Assembly: GCF_900177815.1 (NCBI RefSeq)
Contig: NZ_FXAZ01000005.1
Span: forward strand, 186,001-250,000
Source: Paenibacillus aquistagni
GTDB lineage: Bacteria > Bacillota > Bacilli > Paenibacillales > Paenibacillaceae
Reading direction: 5' to 3'
DNA: 64,000 nucleotides
In this document: positions 8,453-16,814 of the stretch, piece by piece
Layout of the letters: every line of letters starts with the position of its first letter
Numbering within the stretch: the first letter of the stretch is position 1
The notes under the pieces: generated by a model
What the model was told of the DNA's origin: nothing
What the model saw: the letters and a program-made list of their open reading frames with translations, nothing else
The model's database searches: none
Program-made: the position numbers and the translations under genes

Positions 8453-8611
8453 TCATGCTTTAATAACTTCAACCTTTTTATCCCCTGCTGACTTCTCTGC
8501 CTGTAACGTTGTTTTGCCTTGGTCAACGATGATTCCACCTGTAACTAACATAGAGACAACTAAAGCTGCGGCGAGGGCTGTGAACATTTTCTTTCTATTG
8601 CGATTAACCAT
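8453..8611 (-). CDS. Small exported peptide, 52 aa
   Basis: Reading the minus strand from ATG at 8611 gives 52 residues ending in TGA. The N-terminus is MVNRNRKKMFTALAAALVV, a basic stretch followed by a hydrophobic core: a signal peptide or signal anchor. The remainder is short and polar and ends KKVEVIKA. AGGAGGT is placed six bases before this ATG; a second in-frame ATG at 8617 is too close to it. A terminator follows directly. It comes after the ABC-transporter operon in the same direction, with 214 bases between. Size and layout resemble secreted signalling or pre-pro peptides (Phr-like), but no Rap-type gene is nearby and I recognise no family. Confidence 0.6.
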   Translation of the reverse strand: MVNRNRKKMFTALAAALVVSMLVTGGIIVDQGKTTLQAEKSAGDKKVEVIKA

Positions 8612-8825
8612 GACCATACCTCCATTATCCGTTATGTGATAAGCGGCTCAAGACTCATGCTACATATCCTACTAGCAGGCTTCTGAATCCCGTAAGTAGG
8701 ATTTAAAAACACAAGAACTTCAATTCTGGTTCTACAAACAATGTACTTTTTTTGGGAAATACTCCTAATAATTGCATTATAACACACTTACATTAATTGC
8801 AAATTTCTTTTTACTTAAAAGTCCA

Positions 8826-9461
8826 TTACTTAATAAGTGTCAACACACCTCTGTCCATTTCGCAAACGGTGTCACAGAGCGCATCTATGTCCTCTGTATA
8901 ATGAGATGACATAATAATGGTAATTCCTTCTCTATTTAATTCTTTGAGTACCTCGCGGATTTCCACAACGCCCTGCTTATCCAAACCATTCATCGGCTCA
9001 TCGAGAATCAGCAGCTTTGGCTTTTCCATGATTGCTTGAGCAATTCCAAGCCTATGACGCATGCCTAACGAATATTTGCGCACATGCTTTTTGCTGCTCG
9101 GATCAAGTCCGACGCGTATTAAAGTATTACGGATGACCTCATCCGATATTTCGCGTCGAATGGATGCCAGCAGTTTTAAATTTTTGTATCCGCTGAGTGA
9201 ACCGATAAAGCCAGGTTCTTCGATAATAATGCCAATATCCTGGGATACTGCCGGTTTCACAGGTTGGCCATTTATTAAAATGCTGCCAGCATCGAGTATC
9301 ATGAAACCACAAATACATTTGAAAAGCACAGTCTTCCCGGAACCATTCCGACCGATAACGCCATGAATCCTGCCTGTCTCAAATTTTACTGAGACATCAT
9401 TCAGCGCAGTCGTTTCCCTAAAGCTTTTTACAGCATTTGAAACCTCCACATAAGTCGCCAC
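8826..9461 (-). CDS. ABC transporter ATP-binding protein (BcrA-like)
   Basis: This ATPase of about 211 residues has Walker A GRNGSGKT, signature YSLGMRHRLGIAQAI and Walker B LLILDEPMNGLD, then MSSHY in place of the switch histidine region. The LGMRxR signature marks the BcrA/NatA-like group that works with separate ABC-2 permeases in peptide efflux and bacteriocin immunity. I place the start at GTG 9461, since AAAGGAG lies 8 bases upstream; the open frame continues to 9485, overlapping the permease gene. The two permease genes lie just upstream, so the ATPase is the last component of that transporter. Confidence 0.85.
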   Translation of the reverse strand: MATYVEVSNAVKSFRETTALNDVSVKFETGRIHGVIGRNGSGKTVLFKCICGFMILDAGSILINGQPVKPAVSQDIGIIIEEPGFIGSLSGYKNLKLLASIRREISDEVIRNTLIRVGLDPSSKKHVRKYSLGMRHRLGIAQAIMEKPKLLILDEPMNGLDKQGVVEIREVLKELNREGITIIMSSHYTEDIDALCDTVCEMDRGVLTLIK

Positions 9462-9465
9462 ATCC

Positions 9466-10341
9466 TTATCTCCTTTCCTGAACATGTATATCTTTTTTGC
9501 AAAATATAAACACAGAAATGATGCTCATCAGTAATATCAAGCCCACCAGACAACCTACTGCATATATCGGTGAAGGCATCTGCCCAGTGCCGCCCCAATC
9601 AAGATTAAACATACTGCCCCAACTAACAGGCGACACATAATAAATAATGTTACCGAAAGAGATTCTTCCTACAAAAATAGAAAAGTAAGCCAAGAAGGTG
9701 AGGAAACCAGCTGCGATCAAGCCACTTGCTCCTCCAATAACGATATTGAAGCAAAAAATTAAAACACCTATGAAAACAGATACGAGCCAGAACAATCCGA
9801 AGCTTATAAGGGTAGCCGGAATGGCCTCGAACATACTCATCACTGAACCACCAATAATCGCCAAAGCTGTAATTCCGTATTTCGAGGGGCTACTCGGATC
9901 GAAGGCAATTGTTTTCAACACGGTTCCCCAATCTGCGGAAAATTGTATGTTTGGGATCAGCGACAGCATAGACATAAGCACAAAAAAAACACTATATACA
10001 AATCCTGCTAAAACGATATAAAGAAGTTGCCCTATCGCCCAGTTGCGCCGACTAGTGCGGATGACCAGAAATGGCGTATGACTGTCCGTGAACGGAGCGT
10101 CACAAAATAATAGCATGGTAAGACTCCCATAAATAGGGATCAAAATTGGAGCTGTTAGCAGAAATGGAAATACCCACGGTGTCGCAGCAACGCCTACTGC
10201 GTCAGCATAATCCGAAATCCAGGAAAAGACCCAAATCGAGAATGCTACGATGATTGCCGCAAGTGTATACATACGGGGAGATACAGGCCACTTGCGAAAG
10301 TTGATTTGGGCGCAAAGCCATATCGTTTTCAAATTAGTCAT
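9466..10341 (-). CDS. ABC transporter permease subunit
   Basis: This 291-residue integral membrane protein has about six hydrophobic segments. It overlaps the preceding permease gene by 8 bases and ends 4 bases before the GTG of the ATPase gene, so the three are translationally linked. It has no sequence motif I can name beyond its ABC-2-like layout. Its partner at 10334-11098 is similar in size but not in sequence, so the channel is probably a heterodimer. The substrate is unknown; peptide or lipid export or immunity is plausible from the ATPase type. Confidence 0.75.
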   Translation of the reverse strand: MTNLKTIWLCAQINFRKWPVSPRMYTLAAIIVAFSIWVFSWISDYADAVGVAATPWVFPFLLTAPILIPIYGSLTMLLFCDAPFTDSHTPFLVIRTSRRNWAIGQLLYIVLAGFVYSVFFVLMSMLSLIPNIQFSADWGTVLKTIAFDPSSPSKYGITALAIIGGSVMSMFEAIPATLISFGLFWLVSVFIGVLIFCFNIVIGGASGLIAAGFLTFLAYFSIFVGRISFGNIIYYVSPVSWGSMFNLDWGGTGQMPSPIYAVGCLVGLILLMSIISVFIFCKKDIHVQERR

Positions 10342-11098
10342 GCTGTACCCTCCTTCGAATCTGTCTAACGATGCCGTATCCCATTAGTGTACACAATATT
10401 ACAACTGTTCCCAATTTGAGAAACATAGTTGCCTGAGGCGAACCTGCATGATAAGTACCTTCGAACAGTGTGCTTAAATGGAGAAAAGGCGGCAGATCCC
10501 AAAATCGGGTTAAGCGATAGAGTGTGAAATAAAGTACAATTGGTGCGGATATAGCCGTAAAACGATTGGGGATATATGTTGAAATCCACAATGCCGCTGT
10601 GGCAAACAGAGCAGATGATAATGACAAATGTGCAGCGGAAACCAAAAGATAGCGTACCGGCATGCCCGCTTCTAATAAGGGTGTATATGCATCAAATGTT
10701 GTGATTTCTGTAAAAAGAGGAAGTTTAATCAACAAAAAAAGTGCATATAGAAGAATACCTGCAAATGTCGCCAAAAATCCGGAAAATGCGCTGACTATGA
10801 CCTTGTTAGCCGCATAATTTCTTACGCCTGAGCGTATGAGCCAATAACTTGTGGCACGCGTCTCCCACTCAGATGCAAACGTCGTAGCATAGGGGATTAA
10901 CGGAAGAAGGCCTACAATTAATATGAAATTTCCACTTCCACTGATCATCACCACAGAAAGTACATCGGATTGAGAACTAATGATTCTGAATGAAGACAGA
11001 AACAACACCAGCATTACTCCGCAGACACTTACAATAAATCGTACAGACAGGATCGCCCGGATACACCCGATCAAAAACAATGAAACAAACCGTTTCAT
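10334..11098 (-). CDS. ABC transporter permease subunit (second)
   Basis: This 254-residue membrane protein begins MKRFVSLFLIGCIRAILS and has about six membrane segments. GAGGTGATTT precedes the ATG at good spacing. The gene starts 7 bases after the lipoprotein gene ends and overlaps the next permease gene by 8 bases, so lipoprotein, two permeases and ATPase form one operon. The ASEWETRATSYWLIRSGV stretch between the second and third segments is a typical cytoplasmic loop of ABC-2 permeases (ExxT...R pattern). Confidence 0.75.
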   Translation of the reverse strand: MKRFVSLFLIGCIRAILSVRFIVSVCGVMLVLFLSSFRIISSQSDVLSVVMISGSGNFILIVGLLPLIPYATTFASEWETRATSYWLIRSGVRNYAANKVIVSAFSGFLATFAGILLYALFLLIKLPLFTEITTFDAYTPLLEAGMPVRYLLVSAAHLSLSSALFATAALWISTYIPNRFTAISAPIVLYFTLYRLTRFWDLPPFLHLSTLFEGTYHAGSPQATMFLKLGTVVILCTLMGYGIVRQIRRRVQHD

Positions 11099-11105
11099 TC
11101 GGAAA

Positions 11106-12299
11106 TCACCTCACACCAGAAAGCTTTGTGCCGGTGCTTGCATCAACCACATATTGACTGTACTCATTGTACGGAGTCTTCACTCCACTATCATTATCTA
11201 TCAGCACGTTGGGCTTCTCTATGCCAAATATCCACGCAGGTATCAGCTTATACTTCTTCTCTTCTGGAACGGATACATAGACTAACTCCGCGGATATAAC
11301 GGTTGTCCCCTCTTCCAATATAAGATCAGCATATTCCGAGATCAACACTTGCAAGGCTTCTGCAGCACCGACAAGCGATGCGTCTTCACCAGCTATCCCA
11401 TTCGGAATATCAAACAGATTAATGGCGCTAATATTTGTCACACCATCTTTCGTATACGCTGCATTCACATGCGTTTCCCTCATTATGCCCCCGGAAGCGT
11501 CTGCAGAAGTTCCTTTTCCCCAGTGCCACGATACGTTAACTACAGGGATGCTATTAATTAACTGGCGGAAGTGAAACAAATACCTTTCATCGTCTCTTGA
11601 CCATGTGTACTCTTGGATTTCATCCGAATCGCGATTCTCTTCGAGATAAAATGCATAGTGTTCCCGTATGGTATCCAAATCTAGAGAATAGGTTTCCGCA
11701 AGCCCAAGTTCAGGAATGCCAATTGCATAAAGTTGTTTCTGAACAGCTTTCAACGCATCTGTATAGTTCATAAAAGACAAATCTTTGGATGAGGCATAAT
11801 CACTTCTTCTTAGGCTTCTTTGCAATTGCTCAGTCATGTCCGGCGGCCCAGCATAGTTGGCTATAACTGCTGGTCTCCTGATTATCCCATTGACATATGC
11901 ACTGTAGTGCATCCCTCCTCCATTCCCACCATCTCCGGAACCAAAACTTTTACCCCCATCAAAAACAGTAAGGTACTCCTTAAAAGACTCATCTCCCGTC
12001 TGGAACGCCGGTCCCTCTGCATACGACAGCCTCTCGACAACCTCTCTGCGCAACAGCTTTTCGGCTACAATATCCGGGTTCAATTCCAGCAAATCCGCCG
12101 TATAAATTCTCGCCGAATCGACGAATGAAACCTTAGTTGGATCAAATGATATGGAGAGGTTCTTAGGCAGCTCAACAGTCTGCAAAAAAGCTTCTAAATC
12201 TATCTTTTCAGAAGGTTTTCTATCTGCTTGCGTTCCCTCGCATGCAGTAACAAATATCATTGATACTATGCTGAATAGAAGGATAATACTTCTTCGCAT
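11106..12299 (-). CDS. Lipoprotein of unknown function, ABC-operon associated
   Basis: This 397-residue protein has a lipoprotein signal peptide with lipobox VTAC and Cys near residue 20. The mature part is hydrophilic, has a glycine-rich stretch (GSGDGGNGGGMHYS) near residues 120-135 and ends in a segment like the propeptide/PepSY-type domains of Gram-positive surface lipoproteins (PAWIFGIEKP, then QYVVDASTG). That resemblance is weak. It is the first gene of the ABC operon after the hairpin and probably forms its external part. I recognise no named family. Confidence 0.7.
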   Translation of the reverse strand: MRRSIILLFSIVSMIFVTACEGTQADRKPSEKIDLEAFLQTVELPKNLSISFDPTKVSFVDSARIYTADLLELNPDIVAEKLLRREVVERLSYAEGPAFQTGDESFKEYLTVFDGGKSFGSGDGGNGGGMHYSAYVNGIIRRPAVIANYAGPPDMTEQLQRSLRRSDYASSKDLSFMNYTDALKAVQKQLYAIGIPELGLAETYSLDLDTIREHYAFYLEENRDSDEIQEYTWSRDDERYLFHFRQLINSIPVVNVSWHWGKGTSADASGGIMRETHVNAAYTKDGVTNISAINLFDIPNGIAGEDASLVGAAEALQVLISEYADLILEEGTTVISAELVYVSVPEEKKYKLIPAWIFGIEKPNVLIDNDSGVKTPYNEYSQYVVDASTGTKLSGVR

Positions 12300-12334
12300 C
12301 TATATGTCCCCTTTCTATTTTGAGAAAAGCACAA

Positions 12335-12361
12335 GATGCAGGTGGCGAGTACACCTGCATC
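12335..12361 (-). terminator. Strong hairpin between secreted-protein gene and lipoprotein gene
   Basis: GATGCAGGTG (12335-12344) pairs perfectly with CACCTGCATC (12352-12361) around a 7-base loop. The following minus-strand sequence, TTGTGCTTTTC, is only moderately T-rich, so partial read-through into the ABC operon is likely. This would give high secreted-protein and low transporter expression. Confidence 0.55.
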
Positions 12362-12388
12362 TGCCCTTTGTTGATTAGCTGGTAATAC

Positions 12389-12778
12389 TTATGGAGACCA
12401 AGACCCAGTTACAGTGTAATCCACAAAGTCCCAATTTGAAGGGTATCCAGCTAATTTGTACTGATTATTAACCCCGCCATAACCAGAATTGTAAGTAAAA
12501 CTACGCTTTCCAGATGTAGATACATCCGTAATCCAATTGGTAACGTTGGTCGTATTGGATGTAGTCGTGCAAAGATAATATGTCGTAGGTACTGCTGAAG
12601 CGCTTGGGTTGACGTAGGCAGCATTAAGAGTTTGCACTGTCTGTGCGGAAGAAGTTTTCAAACTTCCAATAAATGAACCTTCGAATTTAAAAGTATACGA
12701 AGCTGCAAATGCTGCAGTGGCCGACATTGCAAAAACAAGGGACATGACAGCAACGAAACTAACGATTCGTTTTTTCAT
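12389..12778 (-). CDS. Secreted 129-aa protein of unknown function
   Basis: The product begins with a clear Sec signal peptide (MKKRIVSFVAVMSLVFAMS, cleavage probably after AFA near residue 25). The mature part, about 104 residues, is rich in Thr, Ser, Asn, Tyr and Gly and looks beta-rich. It has one cysteine (YYLCTTTS) and ends TVTGSWSP. GGGAGG precedes the ATG. It is first in a same-direction series with a lipoprotein, two permeases and a BcrA-like ATPase. The composition and Sec export recall lactococcin-972-like bacteriocins, which are also encoded beside ABC immunity genes, but I see no convincing motif match. A surface or matrix protein is an alternative. Confidence 0.75.
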   Translation of the reverse strand: MKKRIVSFVAVMSLVFAMSATAAFAASYTFKFEGSFIGSLKTSSAQTVQTLNAAYVNPSASAVPTTYYLCTTTSNTTNVTNWITDVSTSGKRSFTYNSGYGGVNNQYKLAGYPSNWDFVDYTVTGSWSP

Positions 12779-12861
12779 AGTATAGACATCCTCCCTTTAT
12801 TTTTTTGCCATATTTTAAATTAACCGGCTTAACACTCGCAATAAAGCGGGCTAAATATGAC

Positions 12862-13238
12862 TCAACTCATTTTTAAAAATATGACCTCTACTACTATGAA
12901 ACGAAATCTACTATTGTTTATGTCTTGCACACGCTTGTAAATATACACCCCTGTAAAAAAATGTTCTGTCGCAATACTCCATTGGAATTTGTCTACACTG
13001 GCAGGGAAGTTCCCATTATTCCAAGATAAACAATATTTCTTGCCTACTTGTCCAACTACGCTATGTAACACAAAACATATATCCCTGGTCAGTAGTCGTT
13101 TTGTGATGTGCCCCCGTGCAATAGTCCCCTTGAAATGAAGGCAGAGAATTTGCTGTATAAGATGCTGTTGATGCAAGTACTGGTACTGGTGCTGTTACTA
13201 CCTTTACGTTCAGTAACGTGACTCCATCTACGAGTTTT
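12862..13238 (-). pseudogene. Decayed gene for a small Cys-containing secreted-type protein
   Basis: Two minus-strand frames together look coding. The upstream frame (about 13238-13061) reads VTAPVPVLASTASYTA... with DYCTGAHHKTTT and stops at TAG 13061. The downstream frame (to 12862) continues with VGQVGKKYCLSWNNGNFPA and EHFFTGVYIYKRVQD. Joining them needs a frameshift near 13060, and no start codon or signal peptide is left upstream. It lies just before the secreted 129-aa gene in the same direction, so it may be a broken neighbour of that locus. Evidence is compositional only. Confidence 0.3.
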
Positions 13239-13636
13239 TATAGGCCCATCCATCATGCATAACAATACATTTATTACTATATTTGTTAAATATACTTAAC
13301 CTAACACTACCAGATTATTGACACCTTATGAATAGGACTTTAATACCATTTAAAACAATATATGGATGTTTCTTGTGTTTTAGGTTTTAGGTTTTAGGTT
13401 TCAGTCTTGACGCCTTTCTGAGCATTAGCTTAAACATATATTTCGAGTGCCCCAATGCACAAAGTAATATGCTGGTGAAGTTTACAACTATCGGAAATGT
13501 AGTCTTAATAACAAGGACACTTCAGGTAAGCTTATGGTTGCACAATTACATAGAAATTGTGACTGTTTTTCCGGGGAATCTATAGAACATACGGTATCAG
13601 TGAAAACGAACCAAATGTGAGTATTAAATCCGTTCA

Positions 13637-13674
13637 AGCCCCTAACCTCATCGCTAGCGATGAGGCCAGGGGCT
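13637..13674. repeat. Long hairpin resembling part of tRNA-Ala
   Basis: AGCCCCT...AGGGGCT (13637-13643 with 13668-13674) encloses CCTCATCG/CGATGAGG. Read on the minus strand it contains GCGATGAGG-TTAGGGG, close to GCGATGAGG-TCAGGGG of the intact tRNA-Ala at 17349-17424, followed by a T-loop-like CTTGAAC. It may be a tRNA relic or just a terminator-like hairpin. The rest of 13239-13710 shows nothing else except three copies of TTTTAGG near 13377-13400. Confidence 0.3.
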
Positions 13675-13710
13675 CTCCTTCAGCGATTTATAATGAACTC
13701 AGAAGAAAAA

Positions 13711-13818
13711 TTAATGATTACCAAAACTCACCAAACACCTCTCACCACTCTTAATAGCCTCCCGGCATTCGCCAAGGCTTGTGAGACAAGGGATTCCTTG
13801 AACCACATTCGTTGCCAT
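13711..13818 (-). CDS. Tiny ORF related to the one at 15406-15573 (degenerate copy)
   Basis: The minus strand from ATG 13818 encodes 35 residues, MATNVVQGIPCLTSLGECRE then a diverged tail. The DNA over the first 25 codons clearly matches the ORF at 15406-15573, including GCATTCGCCAAGGC and TTGCCATCCTCCTA. AGGAGG directly abuts the ATG in both. The second copy's CPxC pair is reduced here to a single Cys and the C-terminus is lost, so this is probably a decayed duplicate. Confidence 0.3.
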   Translation of the reverse strand: MATNVVQGIPCLTSLGECREAIKSGERCLVSFGNH

Positions 13819-13993
13819 CCTCCTATTCCCATAGGGGGATTTTTTATTTCAACCACAATCTGAATCGTAAAAAAAGTTTTCAGATTATGACCAAATATTA
13901 TAAAAAAACCTTGACTTATCAAAAAACGCTCCAAAATCGCGTGAGAAGGATGTTCCTTTTCACCCCAACCTTCCCATGATAGGAGTGTTGCTC

Positions 13994-14682
13994 ATGAAGC
14001 CCGTTTTTGTCCCTCATTCTGACTACCAGTAGTTTATCTTGGATCGCTTGAATGCTTACTGCTCGAATGGCCTCGCCGTTCTCGTAAGTAAGGATTGGCC
14101 CCTCATCTGGAAGTGCTACATCTCAGACCTTTCCCACACGTCTCTATTCCTCAGCGACTACTACTCCAACAAGGGGCCTCAGCCGCGGGATCCAGCTTCC
14201 ATGCTTCGTTCCAATCTGCCCTTTCTGCTCGTCAGACCTGAAATCGGCCTTACAGCTTGGGTTGACGAGATGCACCGTGTTCCGTTTTACGCCATTCTTA
14301 GCGGTTTTGAGCCCGGCGATGTTCCTGGCGTCTGCACGTTCTCCGATTTCCTCTTGCGCTTTTGGGTTTCACAAGCGGTTCATCTTAATCCCAAGAACAA
14401 GCCCCACAAACAAAAACCCAAGCGCGGCAAGAAAGGGGAGAAAGCCTCCACGACTTCGCCTGGCAAGGTCAAGCGGCTGGTCGACTACTTGTCTCGTCGT
14501 CCAAACGTCGTACAGCCCCAGCCCTTCGACCGGCTTCATTCGTTCTTCCAATCCCAAATCGTCGCGGTCTCAAACTCGGATTGCTGGGGGATATGAGCGC
14601 TCTGACGGTTGCCGGCGACGGTACGCCAGTCGGAAAGACGAACTCATGGAACAGCAGGGCTTTGCTCTCCATCGCCTCCTAG
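13994..14682 (+). pseudogene. Inactivated DDE-type transposase gene
   Basis: The frame begins at ATG 13994 (MKPVFVPHSDYQ) with AGGAG upstream, is broken by TAG at 14030, and reads on through RLNAYCSNGLAVLV and GFEPGDVPGVCTFSDFLLR, a recognisable transposase N-terminal region, followed by a basic linker (about 14400-14480). Near 14565 a frameshift is needed to reach LGLLGDMSALTVAGDGTPVG, which holds the first catalytic aspartate region. The frame then stops at 14680 and the rest is missing. With one nonsense codon, one frameshift and truncation it is dead. I cannot assign an IS family with confidence. Confidence 0.7.
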
Positions 14683-15031
14683 CCAAAAAGTCCATTTCAA
14701 AAATGAGGCCCTGTTTGGTTTGTTTGCCGTCCCCATTTTCGAAAGAGGGTTTCAAATCCAGTTTTCCCAGCTGTCGGTAGCGCACTTTGTGCTCCATTTG
14801 GTTCAAACTGCCGCTCTAACTCCAAGAGGCTATATAATCAAATGCTGATTTCATACAAAACCATTTCTCAAAACTTATTTATTTCTATTTTCAGCCACAT
14901 TACCTTGTGAACCGACATAATCCCGTAGATTACGCCAGAGATTCAATATTAAAATGAGACCTAATCCTCAAGAGAAGTATTCCATAATATGTTAATATTC
15001 AATTATTCCGAATTTAAGGAGGAGTTGTATT
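14683..15031. other. Non-coding stretch after dead transposase
   Basis: About 350 bases with no convincing gene. The first half is probably decayed element DNA. The end is AT-rich and carries the ribosome binding site AAGGAGGAG of the secreted-protein gene at 15032. No clear inverted terminal repeat of the dead transposase was found. Confidence 0.4.
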
Positions 15032-15340
15032 ATGAAAATCAAATCTTTGACAGTGGGTGCTCTCTTAGGGGTATCTATGTTATTTGGAAGTGTGAGTGCT
15101 AGTGCTGGACCTGTTGATACAAATTCTGTATCTCCATTTGCTGATCAAAATTTGGTCTTGCGCGTCGGTGAAATTCATAATTTCAGCGGTACAATCTCCA
15201 TGGTTGATAATATACAGGGTGTGATAGTTGTAACATATCCATCGACTATCAGAGGAATCAAGCCGGGACAAGCCAAACTTAGAGTATATAGTAATGGAGT
15301 ATATACATATTATGATATCTTCGTTAAAAGCGGCATATAA
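15032..15340 (+). CDS. Small secreted protein with one Big-like domain
   Basis: This 102-residue product has a Sec signal peptide (MKIKSLTVGALLGVSMLFGS, cut probably after ASA near residue 25). The mature region has LVLRVGEIHNFSG and then IRGIKPGQAKLRVYSNG, the pattern of a bacterial Ig-like (BIG2) domain: a G-E near the first strand and a G-x-K/A-G-x-A turn before the last strands. A single such domain with no anchor suggests a secreted or wall-associated accessory protein. AAGGAGGAG precedes the ATG. It stands alone between decayed mobile DNA, so it may be cargo of an old insertion. Confidence 0.65.
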   Translation: MKIKSLTVGALLGVSMLFGSVSASAGPVDTNSVSPFADQNLVLRVGEIHNFSGTISMVDNIQGVIVVTYPSTIRGIKPGQAKLRVYSNGVYTYYDIFVKSGI

Positions 15341-15382
15341 GTAAACTTATGGTCCCATTATTGATGCATAGTATCACTAGGG

Positions 15383-15421
15383 CACTACGCAATTAGATCA
15401 TCTTCTTATGCGTAGTGTTTC
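15383..15421 (+). terminator. Hairpin terminator between convergent small genes
   Basis: CACTACGCA (15383-15391) pairs with TGCGTAGTG (15409-15417), followed by TTTC. It overlaps the stop codon of the minus-strand ORF ending at 15406. Confidence 0.55.
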
Positions 15422-15573
15422 TCTGTGTTCTTAGCAACCTTCTCATTTTCGATCCACTCTCCTTTCTCAGTAAATTTCGACTTATCCATATAACTCCCTT
15501 CATATATAGTAGCCTCTCGGCATTCGCCAAGGCAGATGGGACAAGGATTTCCTTTCCCCACTAAACTTGCCAT
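15406..15573 (-). CDS. Small CPxC protein of unknown function, 55 aa
   Basis: From ATG 15573 the minus strand encodes 55 residues beginning MASLVGKGNPCPICLGECRE, with CPIC plus a third Cys that could bind zinc or iron, then a charged C-terminus rich in Lys and Glu. AGGAGG abuts the ATG, which is poor spacing; a TTG at 15591 is an alternative start. The IS3 element ends 10 bases upstream of that TTG, so any native promoter was displaced. A degenerate relative lies at 13711-13818. Function not recognised. Confidence 0.4.
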   Translation of the reverse strand: MASLVGKGNPCPICLGECREATIYEGSYMDKSKFTEKGEWIENEKVAKNTEKHYA

Positions 15574-15600
15574 CCTCCTACCTTTGGTCAAGACTCAATT

Positions 15601-15626
15601 TAGTGGACAATTAAGAAACACCCCTG
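15601..15626 (+). repeat. Left terminal inverted repeat of the IS3 element
   Basis: The sequence starts TAGTGGACAATTAAGA and ends AACACCCCTG. It is paired with the right repeat at 16815-16840. Confidence 0.85.
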
Positions 15627-16772
15627 CCAACACCAAGCTGATTTCGGTATTGTACCGGAGTTAGCTTGCTTAATTTTCTTTGTGGACGGTAGTTGTTATA
15701 AAAATAGATATAGTCCTCAATTCTCATTTGTGCTTCTTCGACGGTTGAAATATGATAAGGATAGAGTCCTTCCACCTTCAAGTGTGAGAAGAAACTCTCC
15801 AATGAGGCATTGTCATAACAATTGCCTCGTCGTGACATGCTGATTTGGGCTCCAACCTTTGGCAGCATGTCATGGTATTTGTAGGACGTGTACGGGGTTC
15901 CCTGATCGCTGTGAACGATCAGTCCGGTTACGTCCTTTTCCTTTTCAAATGCTTTTGAGAACGTCTCTAATACAAGTTCAGTGTTGTTGCGATTACTCAT
16001 ATGATAAGCAACAATTCGTTCTGATATAAATCTTTAATGGCAGATAAGTATAATCATGTATCTCCGACTCGATATTGAGTGATGTCTGTCACCCATTTTT
16101 GGTTGGGTGCGCCTGCATGAAACCGGCGATTCAAGATGTTTCTTACGGCCCGATCACCGTTGTTCCATTTACGGTTGCAGCGATACTTCCTGCGAGCTCT
16201 AGAGCGGAGTCCCATCTTTTGCATTAATCGCAGAACCTTCTTGTGGTTCATCCAAGCGCCTTTGTCTTGATATAGAAAAAGTTGAACTTGTTGATAGCCG
16301 TAGACGCCGTTGTAACGCTCAAAGGTATTTCGTACGAGCTGCATTTCTGTTTGATCCTTCTCTTTGTTCATCCGCTTTACATAGTCGTAGTATCCGCTTC
16401 GAGAGACCCCAATCTCGTTACAGAGCTCTGTAACGCTAAATCTTTCACGGAGCTCGTGGACGAGCCTATGCTTCTCTGGTACACCTCCGCCTTCGTAATG
16501 GCCAACCACTTTTTTAAGACAGCATTCTCCATCTCTAAACGTTTGATATAGCGATTTTCATCAATGTACCGCTCTCTTTTCCCTCGATGATCCATAAGTC
16601 CAAAATCGCCCATCTGATTGTACCTACGCATCCAAACCTTTAGCCGTCCAATGTCTGCTATCCCTAATTCTTCAGCCACTTTCTTTTTGGTCATCCCTTC
16701 AAGCCGCATTTCAATTGCTCTCTTCTTCGTCTCGAAGCTGTAAGAAACGAAAGTTTGTCCCTTCTTCGCCAT
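15611..16772 (-). pseudogene. IS3 transposase OrfAB, broken in OrfB
   Basis: OrfA (16772 to 16377) begins MAKKGQTFVSYSFETKKRAI with a helix-turn-helix (KKKVAEELGIADIGRLKVW) and a leucine-rich tail. A slippery A6G run at 16509-16515 would allow the -1 shift into OrfB (reading VVGHYEGGG). OrfB has the DDE core: NQKWVTDITQY, HSDQGTPYTSYKY and YDNASLESFFSHLK. After GDT at about 16057 a TGA replaces the expected TGG, and about 45 bases later one base is missing, so the last third (MSNRNNTELVL, from 16000) is out of frame. Two independent lesions show an old, dead copy. Confidence 0.85.
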
Positions 16773-16814
16773 AACGCAAAGCACCCCCTATAGGTTTTCA
16801 TCGGTTGTAAACAC

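Noticed and set aside
8140..8538. Minus-strand 132-codon frame across the SLC13 start and the small peptide gene
   Set aside because: Out of frame with both supported genes and crosses the terminator at 8376-8407.
13374..13401. Three tandem copies of TTTTAGG
   Set aside because: Too short and isolated to call a functional repeat; likely slippage in AT-rich decayed DNA.
14609..14848. Plus-strand 79-codon frame after the dead transposase
   Set aside because: Begins inside the transposase remnant in another frame; no ribosome binding site.
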